Shown: positions 52,463 through 62,230 of the stretch, piece by piece
How positions within the stretch are numbered: the stretch's first letter is position 1
Layout: every line of letters starts with the position of its first letter
Origin: Halobacteriales archaeon YIM A00013
Lineage (GTDB): Archaea > Halobacteriota > Halobacteria > Halobacteriales > Haloarculaceae
Assembly (NCBI GenBank): GCA_025041195.1
Contig: JAKCFM010000002.1
Coordinates: forward strand, 62,001-126,000
Reading direction: 5' to 3'
Length of the DNA: 64,000 bases
Program-made: the position numbers and the translations under genes
Notes under the pieces: generated by a model
The model's input: only the letters and a program-made list of their open reading frames with translations
Database searches by the model: none
Told to the model about the DNA's origin: nothing

Positions 52463-53191
52463 ATGACACAACCAAAATCAGACCTCCCGACGGTCGTCTC
52501 ACGCGATGAATGGCGAGAAGCACGCACCGAACTCCTCGAAAAGGAGAAGGAACTCACCCAAAAGCGCGACGAACTCAACGCCGAGCGCCGGCAGTTGCCG
52601 ATGGTCGAGATCGACGAGGACTACGTCTTTGAGGGTCCTGACGGAGAAGTGAGCCTGCTCGATCTGTTCGAAGGGCGTCGACAGCTTATCGTCTATCACT
52701 TCATGTTCGACCCGGAGTGGGATGCGGGCTGCAAAGTCTGTTCGCTCCTGGCGGACAACATCGGACACCTCTCACACCTGCACGCCCTGGATACGTCGTT
52801 GGTGATGGTGTCTCGTGCCCCCTACGACAAACTCGAACAGTACCGTTCACGTATGGGCTGGTCCATCCCTTGGTACTCTTCGTACGGCACCGATTTCAAC
52901 TACGACTTTCACGTGACTCTCGACGCGTCACGCGGCTCTGTTGAGCACAACTATCGAGATTTCACCGAGCTCGCCAGCAATGGAGCGACCGAAGCTCACG
53001 GGACGAGTGTCTTTCTTCGTGATGGTGACGACATCTACCACACGTATTCGTCGTACGAACGGGGGAATGGACTGCTAGTCGGCACCTTCAACTACCTCGA
53101 CCTAACACCGCTTGGTCGACACGAGCATCGGGCAGCTGAGCAGGATACAGACGGGAACTGGCTCCGTCGGCACGACGAGTACGACGAGTGA
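52463..53191 (+). CDS. DUF899 family thioredoxin-like protein
   Basis: A 242-residue protein of the DUF899 family. The start ATG 52463 (MTQPKSDLPTVVSRDEWREA) gives the normal N-terminal helix. Residues about 75-170 are a thioredoxin-like fold: RQLIVYHFMFDPEWDAGCKV and CSLLADNI, with a GCKVC pair at the active-site position, then LVMVSRAPYDKLEQYRSRMG. The C-terminal GTSVFLRDGDDIYHTYSSYE and LVGTFNYLDLTPLGRHEH are characteristic. The family is thought to have a redox-related role, but the reaction is not established. It is a solitary gene. Confidence 0.88.
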   Translation: MTQPKSDLPTVVSRDEWREARTELLEKEKELTQKRDELNAERRQLPMVEIDEDYVFEGPDGEVSLLDLFEGRRQLIVYHFMFDPEWDAGCKVCSLLADNIGHLSHLHALDTSLVMVSRAPYDKLEQYRSRMGWSIPWYSSYGTDFNYDFHVTLDASRGSVEHNYRDFTELASNGATEAHGTSVFLRDGDDIYHTYSSYERGNGLLVGTFNYLDLTPLGRHEHRAAEQDTDGNWLRRHDEYDE

Positions 53192-53623
53192 AAATATGCG
53201 GTAGACCATCTCCACATCCGTCGGTTACAGCCGTCTGTTTGCGGGCTGCCAACCGCCGCCTCTCGCTGAAATGGGCTCGATTGCAATCCGATCGGCGAAC
53301 CTGTAGAAGTCACTACATCAGAGCTCCTGCAGTGCTCGCAATGACGGCTTTGCTGGAGAGTGCTGCTTCCTGTGCTTGCATCCCAATCGTCGTATGGAGT
53401 ACGGTAGTGAACCCGAATGAATGGTGTATAAACAATATATCGCTATATCATTTTGCTTGATCGATGCTCCCCTTACTTCGGAGTCTGGATTTCTGTAAAT
53501 GGGTTCTATTCAGATAGGTGGTGTCGGAACTTGCGAATTCTTCGCACGAGAAGGCCTCTATCGGTGTGCTACTAGCTCTGAAAAACTGACCATCTATGCT
53601 AGTGATGAACTGGAAAATCCGAT
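53192..53623. other. gene-free spacer
   Basis: 432 bases between the DUF899 gene and the recombinase remnant. Short frames only; I see no domain, repeat or RNA. Confidence 0.4.
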
Positions 53624-54390
53624 CTAGTTAGAATTCTGATCGGCAAGCGGTCGAAGGTTTTTCTTCCCAGCCTCAACCTGAGCCCGCTCAATCCGCCACT
53701 GATCGTTATTGAACGGGATGTCGTAGTTTTCTTCTGCTCGGTGGAGGATACTGCGCATTTTTGACGGTGGGATCTCGAAAAATCTCGCAGTAGATCGCTT
53801 CTCACGGCCCTTTCGAACCTCCCGAATGAAATTCTGAGCACGAACGTATTCACTCGGCACTTGCTGCAAAAAGCCGTCTTCAACAGTGTAGCCGAACGGT
53901 GGCCGTCCAACTCGCTTGCCTTCGGCAATTGCCCCGTCAATACCCTCTTGAACCCGTGAGCGGATCATTTTCCGCTCTGCGTCAGCGAACACCATCATCA
54001 TGTTCAGCATCATCTCAGCCATCCAATCGTCTTGGTCAACCGTCCCGATCGGTTGGTTCACAAGATCAATATCGACATCGTGTTCTCGCAACTCTTCAAC
54101 GAAGCCTGCGAGATCTGCGAACGACCGTCCGAGACGATCGAGCTCGTGGGCGACCACGAGGTAATGGTTGACGAGGGGTGCTGCCTCTTCGTACTCGGCG
54201 AGTCTCGTCTCCTCCTCACCCAAACGCTCGAAAGCTTTGCCAAATCGTCCCAGCATCTCGATCATATCGCGGACTGCACCAAGCCACGATACAGCCCAAG
54301 CACCGCTTTGAACCACTCGCGTGCAGTCTCTTCGTTCTCTCGGTCCTGAACGAGATCGCCCCACCTGGATACGGATAGGAAGCTGAAATG
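53624..54390 (-). pseudogene. serine recombinase (resolvase/invertase type), N-terminus frameshifted
   Basis: The main frame (53624-54364) keeps most of a resolvase: LVVAHELDRLGRSFADLAGF (the RxxR region), then MMMVFADAERKMIRSRVQEG and AEGKRVGRPPFGYTV at the end of the catalytic domain, and a C-terminal HTH (RFFEIPPSKMRSILHRAEEN). The catalytic start YxRVS is not in this frame; in the next frame FLSVSRWGDLVQDRENEETA looks like its decayed form, with the Tyr and Arg replaced. It is probably inactive. A separate resolvase N-terminal fragment is at 58570-58752. Confidence 0.7.
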
Positions 54391-54425
54391 ATTGGAACGA
54401 CAGCCACTGCGAATTCGTACAATAA

Positions 54426-54881
54426 ATGCAGGCGTTCTACCTCGCCGAGCTCGAAATTCTCGATCTATACGCAGATCTTGCAGCGTCTGTGGCAAGTGAA
54501 GAAGTCCAGGCGCTTTTCACTGGGTATGAAGAAGATACTGTCAAACTAATTCACCGACTAGAGCGAATCTTCGAAACACGTGAAGAACCTCCCCATGCAG
54601 ATGGAAGTCCGGTAATGGAAGGAATCCTTGCCAAGAAAGACACCCTTGTATCTGCACCCAGTTCGGACGACTGCCGAGATTTGGACGTGCTGAGTACAGG
54701 ATTAATGGTGATCGTCGAACGTAGACGAACTGAACCAGTGCTAGACTTTGGAACAATAATACTTTCGCAGCAATCCTTCGAACTTCTGATTAGTAAGAGC
54801 TATCTTACAAATTCTGCTGCCACTAAGTCGCCTGAATCTTGGGGTGGATCATCCACCAGCTTTCTGCGAGGATCCAATTGA
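54426..54881 (+). pseudogene. DUF892 (YciE-like ferritin-fold) protein, C-terminus lost
   Basis: The first 100 codons match the YciE/DUF892 ferritin-like family: ILDLYADLAASVASEEVQAL, then EEDTVKLIHRLERIFETREE and ILAKKDTLVSAPSSDD. After LDVLSTG the expected helices (an Eh.ei..Y-type motif) are not found, and the sequence turns into an unrelated Ser-rich end, consistent with a frameshift near 54690. These proteins are stress-induced and of unknown reaction. The start lacks the usual first helix. Confidence 0.55.
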
Positions 54882-54975
54882 TGATACTTACGCAACACCT
54901 GATTAAAGCTATTATAAATAATATCTTACATGTTCTAAATTGAAGGAATGGGCATTTGGATACGTGATCTAATTA

Positions 54976-55551
54976 GTGCATGCCACCTTAGACGAGACGG
55001 ACTTCGAAATCCGTCGGCTCTTAATCGACGATGCATGCCGGCCCTACCGTGAAATCTCTTGCACCGTCAATCTCAGTTCACCGTTGGTTCACGCTGGACA
55101 TCAAACGCTCAAAACTTTGTGGCGGTGTTTCCGGTTTTATGAAACTCTGTCTGTAAGATCTGACTCCGTTAGCGGACCACTCTCTCGTTGGATAGCCTGT
55201 GCCTCCGAATACGGCCCGTATGCTTTTCTCACAGGAGGTGCGTTGATGGGAATTGCGTTCCTGATCAAACCCACTCCAGATCCAACGTTTCTATGGGCGA
55301 CGTTGCCGGAGTCGTTTCGATTATCGCACACACAGCCACGGATAGGACATTGGCCGGTCACATACACTATCGGTTTGTGGCTGATCTTCTTCACCCTGCC
55401 CCTCATGATATTGCAGGCGTATCAGCGGTGTGGATCTGTATCCAGGCTCTCGGCAGGCAGTTGGCTCACAGCTGCCCCGGTCGCAATCATGGTAGTACTC
55501 ACAACGTACTGCCGGTTTTTCTGGCCGAATCTGCATCCTGTAATCACCTAA
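54976..55551 (+). CDS. chimeric ORF: AsnC/Lrp-type HTH fragment fused to a membrane protein part
   Basis: A 191-residue frame starting at GTG. Residues about 4-36 (LDETDFEIRRLLIDDACRPY then REISCTVNLSSP) are the first helices of an Lrp/AsnC winged helix, but the recognition helix and ligand domain are missing. From about residue 65 the protein has three hydrophobic segments (YAFLTGGALMGIAFLI, TYTIGLWLIFFTLPLMILQA, LTAAPVAIMVVLTTYC) typical of a different, membrane protein. This looks like two broken genes joined in frame. Neither half is likely to work as in its parent. Confidence 0.5.
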   Translation: MHATLDETDFEIRRLLIDDACRPYREISCTVNLSSPLVHAGHQTLKTLWRCFRFYETLSVRSDSVSGPLSRWIACASEYGPYAFLTGGALMGIAFLIKPTPDPTFLWATLPESFRLSHTQPRIGHWPVTYTIGLWLIFFTLPLMILQAYQRCGSVSRLSAGSWLTAAPVAIMVVLTTYCRFFWPNLHPVIT

Positions 55552-55594
55552 TCACGTCCCTCCTTGGTTCAGATCACCACCACATACCGTGCCC

Positions 55595-57292
55595 TCAGCA
55601 GTCATGAATCTTCTTCCAGTAGTGGTTCCCTGCACTCGGTGGATTAGCCATCGTGAGAAGCGTGGCTTCCCAGAGAGCACCCTGGTAGGTGACACGGTCG
55701 CCGGGGCGGTAAACCGTGGTGTTGCTGTACGCTGGTGCATCGCAACCTCCCCCTCCATCACCGACAGTGATGACGACGGAGTCGTCGTCGGTAGCACCAT
55801 CGTCGTCGGTGACTGTAACAGTCGACGTATAATCACCTGGTGACGAATAGCTATGGCTGACGGTCTGTCCAGTAGCTGAATCGCCGTCACCAAAGGACCA
55901 ACTATACGAGCTGACCGAACCGTCAGTATCGGACGATCCGCTTGCGTCAAACGTAACTTCCTGCCCAATATCAACGTTGCTTGAGGACGCGTTCGCCGAC
56001 GCATTCGGCGCGGTATTACCGTCGCCCCCGTCATCAGCAGCCGCAACCAACGCCGCGGCGTCTACTAATCCGGATCCCTGGTGCTCCTGGGAGAGACCAA
56101 TATCGCGAGCAGTGTCCTTTAGGAGCTGTCGTAGCGCTTCAGGAGACAGGCTCGGGTCAGCTGCCAGTCCCAGTGCAGCAACGCCGACAGCCGCTGGACA
56201 GGCCATTGATGTCCCGGACAACTCCTGATACTGGACCGGTTGTCCAATATCGTTTGGCACTGTCGAGAGCACGTTGACACCAGGGGCCGTTACTTCGATC
56301 GACGGGCCGTACTGTGAGAAACTGGCTAGCTGTTCACTCGAGTCGACTGCGGAAACGGCAACCACGGAGTCGAATTTAGCTGGATAGGAAACGCCTCGTG
56401 TGCCGTTGTTTCCAGCGGCGGCGATCGGGAGGGCACCATTGGAGTGAGCGTACTCACAGGCATTCTGGAGCGTCTGGGAGGGCTCCCCACCACCGAGCGA
56501 CATATTTATTAGATCAGATCCTTGGTCAGTGCACCACGTGATCCCGTCAGCGATTGCTCCCACGGATCCTCCACCGACGGAGAGACACCGTGCGCTCAAG
56601 ATGGTAGAGTTCGACATTCCTGCAATACCCGTCGCGTTGTCAGTCGTTGCCGAAGCGATTCCCGCAACATGCGTACCGTGGATCTCTGATTGTCGCTGGT
56701 TTGGTGCTGGCTCTGGTGCTGGATCGCTGTCACCATCGACGAAATCTCGGCCGTTATCTGCCCCAAACTGTCCCTCTAAATCCTCGTGCGTGTAATCGAT
56801 CCCCTGATCGATGATGCCGATCGTTACGGACGCCGACCCGTCAGTTTCTTCCCAGGCTTCGGGTGCATTGGCCAGCTGGGGTGCGTACTGTTGCTCGAAC
56901 TGTGGATCCGACGGATTGATCTGCTGTGGATAGTACGATTTATTCTCCTCAACGTAGGTTACGTCGTTACGACTCTGCAGCGTAGATTCAATTGCGCTTT
57001 TGGATGGCGAACTGGCTTTTTCCGGTACGTGAACCTCTAGGAAGCCGATGGCTTCGTTGCTTCGGACGATTCGCGATTTGCTCGGTAAATCCGCCCGAAT
57101 CGCTGCTTTTGCATCAGTAATACTAACCCGCTGATCGATGCCGACAATCAGCTCCGTTTCGTTAGCACTGTCACTCGATTCTGGGGTGTTATCTGCTTTG
57201 GCCCCTCCAAAGGTGGCTGAACTCCCCAATACGCCTATTATGTACAGGAATGTGCGTCTGCTCGTTGCTCCTGTGTACTTACCATTTGACAT
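55595..57292 (-). CDS. exported subtilisin-like serine protease with PKD and chitin-binding-like domains
   Basis: A 565-residue halolysin-like protease (S8). A Tat signal ([19 protein letters not shown]) is followed by an inhibitor-I9-type propeptide (about 45-115), the catalytic domain (about 125-400; Asp in [15 protein letters not shown], His in [13 protein letters not shown], Ser in [15 protein letters not shown]), a PKD domain (about 420-505; [20 protein letters not shown]) and a C-terminal module of about 50 residues ([16 protein letters not shown]) resembling CBM5/12 chitin-binding domains. It digests protein outside the cell, and the last domain may tether it to chitin or a similar polymer. 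The promoter side has a CTAGAATTATTAAATA block (about 57328-57346, minus strand). Confidence 0.93.
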   Translation of the reverse strand: MSNGKYTGATSRRTFLYIIGVLGSSATFGGAKADNTPESSDSANETELIVGIDQRVSITDAKAAIRADLPSKSRIVRSNEAIGFLEVHVPEKASSPSKSAIESTLQSRNDVTYVEENKSYYPQQINPSDPQFEQQYAPQLANAPEAWEETDGSASVTIGIIDQGIDYTHEDLEGQFGADNGRDFVDGDSDPAPEPAPNQRQSEIHGTHVAGIASATTDNATGIAGMSNSTILSARCLSVGGGSVGAIADGITWCTDQGSDLINMSLGGGEPSQTLQNACEYAHSNGALPIAAAGNNGTRGVSYPAKFDSVVAVSAVDSSEQLASFSQYGPSIEVTAPGVNVLSTVPNDIGQPVQYQELSGTSMACPAAVGVAALGLAADPSLSPEALRQLLKDTARDIGLSQEHQGSGLVDAAALVAAADDGGDGNTAPNASANASSSNVDIGQEVTFDASGSSDTDGSVSSYSWSFGDGDSATGQTVSHSYSSPGDYTSTVTVTDDDGATDDDSVVITVGDGGGGCDAPAYSNTTVYRPGDRVTYQGALWEATLLTMANPPSAGNHYWKKIHDC

Positions 57293-58569
57293 GGTACACT
57301 ACTCACATTTGACTCTATAATACTTAATATTTATTTAATAATTCTAGATAATTAACTCGAATATAACGATTATAACTCGATCGGAAAGTGGATATCGACC
57401 GGGATCATATCCTGATCATCCTCTCAATCGATTGCGTTGATGATTGCCTGTACAACGTCTCTCAGGATATCAGCTGGCTCTAGAAGCAAATTCTCACAAC
57501 CACATACAATGAATATATTGTGGACTTGAGCCAGGAGAATAAAATAATTCACATAATATGAACATATTTGGCCAATCAAATTGAATCACATAGTAATATT
57601 TTCGACTATATTTGAATATTTATATCAAATTAATATTGTCTCAAATATCATTGACTCAGAATACTAATCTCATTACCGATATGTTCACACTATCGAAACA
57701 ATGGCATAAAAACGGATATTATTTGCACTGTTCATGGCTTTCTCCAACCAGAGATACGGCAATATTCACAAGGGCCATTAAATCCGGTAAATCAACATTC
57801 GTCCCCCAAGGTTCTGTGATTCCACTAGTGATAGGTCTTTTAACGAAATGATCTCCGTATGGAGGCCCAGCGTGCGAGTTCCAAAAGGTCTTTGTTGGAA
57901 AGTATTTATCTTGTATTGGCTGTTCTGTAGCGAGATTACAGTCCTCCGCTACTCTTGGCAGATTAGCATTACTTATAGTAATGCATTCGCGAATTCTTAT
58001 ATCTAACTGCCTGGTCGAATTGGTGACCGATCATTGCCCAATACAAGTCTGCTGTAGTTTTCTGATTACAAGAGTACGTCCGTAATGTTTGCCGTCAGAA
58101 GATTATCTCCCAATTACAGCCGTGTTGACAAATGCGTCACCGCTGCACTTTCAGCGTCCGCATCATTTCCCTTGCATACGCGTTAGCAACAAGAGTGAGA
58201 AGTTCATTCATCGTGTATCTCTTTTGTCATCTCCTTGATTATCAGAACACTACTAAATGATCTCGCTTTTGCCTACTCGGTGAGTGTAGTGCCGATTCTC
58301 GATGGTTGGCATGCTGATCTTGCTCGTTGGCGGCCAATAGAAGGACGTTTCCGAACGACGTTTCTCATGGCGGAGGTCGTCCACCTGCTTGGGACTACTG
58401 GGGTTACAGCGAAAATCCTCATTCCGAAGAATAACTATATCGAAACATGGTTGTTGAGTCGCTGCCAGACGACTGGTGGAAGATGCGATCGCAATGGACG
58501 CGATAGAGCCATATACGGGCGACAGTTGTCTTCATCTCATTTGTCCTATCCCTCGTTGTAACAGTACTA
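57293..58569. other. long AT-rich gene-poor stretch
   Basis: About 1.3 kb. The first 80 bases are the protease promoter. The rest is AT-rich with only short frames, the longest being 79 codons at 57612-57851 and 108 codons at 58235-58561, neither with recognisable domains. It may hold degraded genes; I can support nothing specific. Confidence 0.4.
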
Positions 58570-58752
58570 GTTGGATGATTTGAAGGTGTAAATACCGACG
58601 CCAAACAGCTGATCTCTTGAGGTGCCATTATCGCAGTATCGATCGAGTTCAGAGTCCGCCACCGTTCCTCCGTACACCCCGCGAATTACGTGCATTTGTC
58701 GCTCCTTCTGATGGTCATCAGAAGAAACTCGGACGTAAGAACTAATCTTCAT
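58570..58752 (-). pseudogene. N-terminal fragment of a serine recombinase
   Basis: MKISSYVRVSSDDHQKERQM is the catalytic start of a resolvase (Y-V-R-V-S with the nucleophilic Ser). About 25 residues later SELDRYCDNGTSRDQLFG continues the family pattern, with some loss in between, and then it stops. The remaining catalytic domain is absent. It may be the missing part of a relative of the recombinase at 53624-54390. Confidence 0.65.
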
Positions 58753-58770
58753 GGATTAACTGGATGCCCA

Positions 58771-59334
58771 TCACGACTCGCGTTCGGAAACGAGAAATGC
58801 CACAACCGTGTACAGGTCATCATCGAACTCGAATTCGGTTACCTGAGTCATGCCGAGTCCGTCGGTGTGAGCAGCATAAGACGCCTGATTTTCGTTTGCA
58901 ATCCATGCTAGTCCAACATCGTATTCCTCGGAAACGATCTCGACGAGAAACTCGAACATGTCTGATAGAACTCCGTTGCCGCGGTAACCACGGGCAACCA
59001 CAGCCGGTCCGTAGAGAAACGTCCGATACGCAGACAGGGAATCACCGCGGAAATTCGCCTCAGAGCAGGCATCCGCCATCGTCTCGACTATCGATTGTCC
59101 CTCGTGCTGGTCAAACGTAGACGCGCCGATGCAACCGATCATCTCGTCTCCATCGGTGGCAACAGCAAATCCGGGGAACTCGGCCATCGCTGCGAGTGCG
59201 TCCTCTGGAGGACCACCACCAGTGATGTATCCTTCGTCACATTCCTCTGCTGTCAGGTTCTCCTTGGTATTTGCTTCTAGGAGTTGGGAAAGCGGGTGAG
59301 CGTCTCCGGATCTCGCGTGACGAATAGTGACCAT
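58771..59334 (-). CDS. GNAT family N-acetyltransferase
   Basis: A 187-residue GNAT protein. It opens MVTIRHARSGDAHPLSQLLE, the typical first strand and helix; DEMIGCIGASTFDQHEG is the central hairpin, and FLYGPAVVARGYRGNGVLSD near residues 107-126 is the acetyl-CoA loop (RGxGxL-type). The last part (GLAWIANENQASYAAHTDGL) is the expected helix and strand. The acceptor is unknown. It appears intact in a region of pseudogenes. Confidence 0.88.
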   Translation of the reverse strand: MVTIRHARSGDAHPLSQLLEANTKENLTAEECDEGYITGGGPPEDALAAMAEFPGFAVATDGDEMIGCIGASTFDQHEGQSIVETMADACSEANFRGDSLSAYRTFLYGPAVVARGYRGNGVLSDMFEFLVEIVSEEYDVGLAWIANENQASYAAHTDGLGMTQVTEFEFDDDLYTVVAFLVSERES

Positions 59335-59380
59335 GATTCCGGATACGGGACCACAAAACTAAATTCATCGGCTACGGTGT

Positions 59381-60158
59381 CTACCCTGGAATCTCATTGC
59401 CATTGCTCAGCTGAGTTAGGTAATATAGTATGACAACCATCTCTTGGTTTGCCATATTGGGACTGCGATTTCGAGAGCACCTTCGATAACAGCGAGCTAG
59501 CGTTGCCCGACTTTCCTCGCCGACGAACACCAATGTCGGGATATCGATCTCAGGGAGGAACGACCGCCAATCGAGATTGAGGAGATCTCGCATTAGCTCG
59601 ATTTTCGCCGTCTTCGAACAGTCCACCATTTCGTCAACAAACCCGAATTCTCCAAGAGTTATTGAATCGTACCGGCCAGCCATGCGGCTGAAGACCTCCT
59701 CTTCAGCGTACTCAATATCCTTTGTGAGTGTGGTGAATGCTTCGACGTCGAAGCAACTCTGCTGGTCCCACCTGTGGGACAAGGTCTTCTTTCGGAGATT
59801 GATCGTCACAGACGAGTTTAGAAATGCGATCACTGCCAAACATCTCCAGATACGACCACAGCATAGCAACTCCCATTGACCACCCCACCGCGGTGACGCC
59901 TGTGAGTTCCAAGCGTTCTATCAGCTCTTTGAGATCCATCGCAAGTCGAGAAATACGGTATCCGTGTCCTGGGTTCTCCGATTTGCCGTGGCCACGATGA
60001 TCGAATGCGATTATTTGGTAGTTCTCAGCGAGGTCGGGAATGTTCTTCTCGAAGAAATGTAATGTACTGGACCACGCAGTGACGAACACTATCGATTTCC
60101 CCTCCCCGTGTGTTTCGTAGTACAGTTCGACGCCATCGTTTGTTGTGATGGACGACAT
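59381..60158 (-). pseudogene. alpha/beta-hydrolase pseudogene
   Basis: The first part (59712-60158, from MSSITTNDGVELYYETHGEG) has the oxyanion region IVFVTAWSSTLHFFE and IIAFDHRGHGKSENPGHGYR, and the nucleophile elbow GVTAVGWSMGVAMLWSYLEM. After DLVPQVGPAEL the rest lies in another frame: VEAFTTLTKDIEYAEEEVFS, then SFLPEIDIPTLVFVGEESRA with the acid strand. The final His-containing segment is further decayed. So it has one clear frameshift near 59755 and a damaged end. The intact form would be a haloperoxidase-like or esterase-type hydrolase. Confidence 0.75.
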
Positions 60159-60410
60159 CAGAACTGTCTTCGACCGGAACCAGCAAGATTTTGTACAGGA
60201 AAAGAGTTCTATCTTTAAAAGGGTCGAATCACTACCACGCCACTGCAAGATAGTGAGGAATGATAACCCACTAGTACGATTTCTTCTGTACCAGCCCATC
60301 CAGTGTGAATATCCCAGATGCCGATGGGGAGTTATTTCCCAACGATCCAACATCATCTATAATGATTTATTTGCAACACCCACATAAAAATATTCCAGTA
60401 ACATCACTAG

Positions 60411-60473
60411 ATGGTCCACCGAGCATTTGAGAAAGGCTGAAGCGGTTATTAAGCACCATTTGATTGGGCATTG
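60411..60473 (+). pseudogene. tail fragment of a bacterio-opsin-activator-like HTH regulator
   Basis: WSTEHLRKAEAVIKHHLIGH followed by TGA matches the last helix of HTH-10 regulators (ASEHLRKAESKLITALFS in the intact gene at 38174-38830). Only about 20 codons are left. Confidence 0.55.
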
Positions 60474-60537
60474 ATCATCTTCGATTCGGACTCATCGAAC
60501 GTATTGATTTGTGTATTTCTCATCATCGGAAGTTTTC

Positions 60538-60693
60538 ATGCGATACCGTTGGGTAGTCGTGATCGACTACCATCTTTCTGATCGGCTTGCAGCCGCCTCG
60601 GACCGTGAATTCACGGAGCGTTTGTCACACAACAGAAATATTGCACTTTTAGAATATCCTAAAACGGGTGAAGAAGTACTCAAACAGAACTGA
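60538..60693 (+). CDS. possible small protein
   Basis: A 51-residue frame, MRYRWVVVIDYHLSDRLAAA then SDREFTERLSHNRNIALLEY. The alternation of strand-like and charged helical sequence looks like real protein, but it is short, has no recognised family and ends in AT-rich DNA. It could be the tail or head of a lost gene. Confidence 0.35.
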   Translation: MRYRWVVVIDYHLSDRLAAASDREFTERLSHNRNIALLEYPKTGEEVLKQN

Positions 60694-60829
60694 TTCTACA
60701 TAAATTGTGGACGGGTCATGGGCTAGCATATCATTTGGCATCAATAGACATTTATATTCTACCCACCTATCTTCCTTATTATATAGATGTAATAGTTAAA
60801 TTATTAGTTGCGCATCAATTAATTTTATA

Positions 60830-61729
60830 ATGATTGAATTGCATAATCAAATATTAATGTCCGGTAATGATATGGGTAGTGGAGAGGAGAGCGGATCGGG
60901 ATCGCCGACATCGGCCTCGGTGAGTAGGCGTTGGCTTTTGAAGACCGTTGGGGCAACAGTCGTCGGGACGGCCGGTGTGGCTGCAATGAGTAGTCCAGCA
61001 GCAGCAGGCGACGGTGAGTGTCCGTACTCGTATCCAAGTTGTCCGTCGTGGTTTGGAGAGGTAGAGCCGGAGAATTGGAACTTCCACAACTGGCCGTGGA
61101 ATGCTGACAACCTGACTATTTTCATTCACGGCTTCACGAATCAGAATGGCGGTCGTGACTACGCGTATGAAATCTACAGAAATCTCACAGATAATGGATA
61201 CGATGGTAACGTCGTTGCGTGCGATTGGAACGCTGGTGACTCGTGGGACGATTGGTACTCGGCGAAAAATCACGCAATTGAGGCCGGTCAGAATCTCGCT
61301 GAGATACTGGACTATTATGGCTTTACGGAGGACCATGGCGTCACGGTGAACCTTGTTGCTCACTCACTCGGCGGAAAGATGGCGCTCGAGTGCGTTCGGG
61401 GCCTCCAGGGTACATACGGTAACTCCATCAACTCGGTCAACCTGTTTGGTGCTGCCGTGTGGGACGAACAGCCCAGTGACCGATTTTACGACGGAATCTT
61501 GTACGGCACTAACGAGACACACAACTACTACAGCGAGAACGATGATACTCTCGGAGACATCTATCAGGCCGCCGAGTTCGGACGACACGCGTGTGGATAT
61601 ACCGGCGGAACGGGCGGCGAGCCCTGGAATTGGTACGAGCACGATATGACGTCTCGAATTCAACATCACTGCGAGTATATGGACTATAACGCCGGCTGTG
61701 TCTGGTACATCGACGACGATCTCAGCTAA
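60830..61729 (+). CDS. exported lipase-like alpha/beta-hydrolase
   Basis: A protein of 299 residues (290 if started at ATG 60857, MSGNDMGSGEESG). The Tat signal is SRRWLLKTVGATVVGTAGV followed by AAAG. The hydrolase core has LTIFIHGFTNQNGGRDYAYE (oxyanion HG) near residue 95, VVACDWNAGDSWDDWYSAK, and the nucleophile VNLVAHSLGGKMALECVRG (GxSxG variant AHSLGG) near residue 180. A late His in GRHACGYTGG or in YEHDMTSRIQHHCEYM could complete the triad. Eight or so cysteines suggest disulfides. It would hydrolyse esters or lipids outside the cell. The DNA is unusually AT-rich just upstream. Confidence 0.85.
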   Translation: MIELHNQILMSGNDMGSGEESGSGSPTSASVSRRWLLKTVGATVVGTAGVAAMSSPAAAGDGECPYSYPSCPSWFGEVEPENWNFHNWPWNADNLTIFIHGFTNQNGGRDYAYEIYRNLTDNGYDGNVVACDWNAGDSWDDWYSAKNHAIEAGQNLAEILDYYGFTEDHGVTVNLVAHSLGGKMALECVRGLQGTYGNSINSVNLFGAAVWDEQPSDRFYDGILYGTNETHNYYSENDDTLGDIYQAAEFGRHACGYTGGTGGEPWNWYEHDMTSRIQHHCEYMDYNAGCVWYIDDDLS

Positions 61730-61928
61730 GCTAGACACGCCCGGCTGCCAGAACCGAAGCCATTTCACCTTTCGACAAGCAGGACCACCCGCTCCTTGGG
61801 ATATGGAGGAATGCAACACTTGACGTCTGTCCAACTACTGCGTTTTGTCGGTATCAAGTGTGCGGTAGCCTTCGAGAAGAAGGCCCTTTCCAAGTGTACC
61901 CGCGCCGCTCTTTGAATCATTTCATATC

Positions 61929-62064
61929 TTAGATAGTAGAGACGAGGTAGGTTTCGTCTCCATCGCTGTTGACGGAGAGGATTGTATCCATCTCGGTCAG
62001 GAACGTCCCGATACGTTCCCCCGCGGGAGTAAGGGTATACTCCTTCCGTGGTGGTGTCGAAGGG
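61929..62064 (-). pseudogene. C-terminal fragment of an HxlR family regulator
   Basis: On the minus strand TPPRKEYTLTPAGERIGTFL then TEMDTILSVNSDGDETYLVS reads through to a stop at 61929. This is the wing and last helix of HxlR regulators (compare PPRVEYVATEKTHALTDIFE at 9367-9744). The N-terminal half is missing; just beyond the break lies an IS1341-type right end. Confidence 0.65.
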
Positions 62065-62074
62065 ATGCGCTGGG

Positions 62075-62230
62075 CTCAATGAACCTCGTTGACATCCTCC
62101 AACGCCTGAGGTAGCAAGAACGCTCCGTGTTCTTGCTGATCATCCTCCCCTTCAGTCGGGGCAAGTAGTGGGCTTGTCAGTGGCTCCCCTTCTGCCGTCG
62201 AAGTGACGGAGGCGTTGAAATCGCCCTGTT
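62075..62230 (-). mobile_element. IS1341-type right-end relic
   Basis: GTTGACATCCTCCAACGCCT (62089-62108) is the complement of the AGGCGTTGGAGGATGTCAAC end, like the relic at 15340-15425. Next to it AGCAAGAAC and GTTCTTGCT form a perfect 9-bp hairpin (62114-62138), followed by CCCC/GGGG pairing around 62150-62165. No transposase coding is recognisable. It marks the point where the HxlR gene was cut. Confidence 0.55.

Noticed and set aside
57612-57851. 79-codon plus-strand ORF in AT-rich DNA
   Set aside because: No domain, no promoter or ribosome site that stands out, and composition like the surrounding non-coding DNA.
58704-58721. Perfect TTCTGATG-gt-CATCAGAA palindrome as another hairpin element
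   Set aside because: It encodes the expected SSDDHQ residues of the recombinase start, so it is coding sequence and is not followed by a second hairpin.
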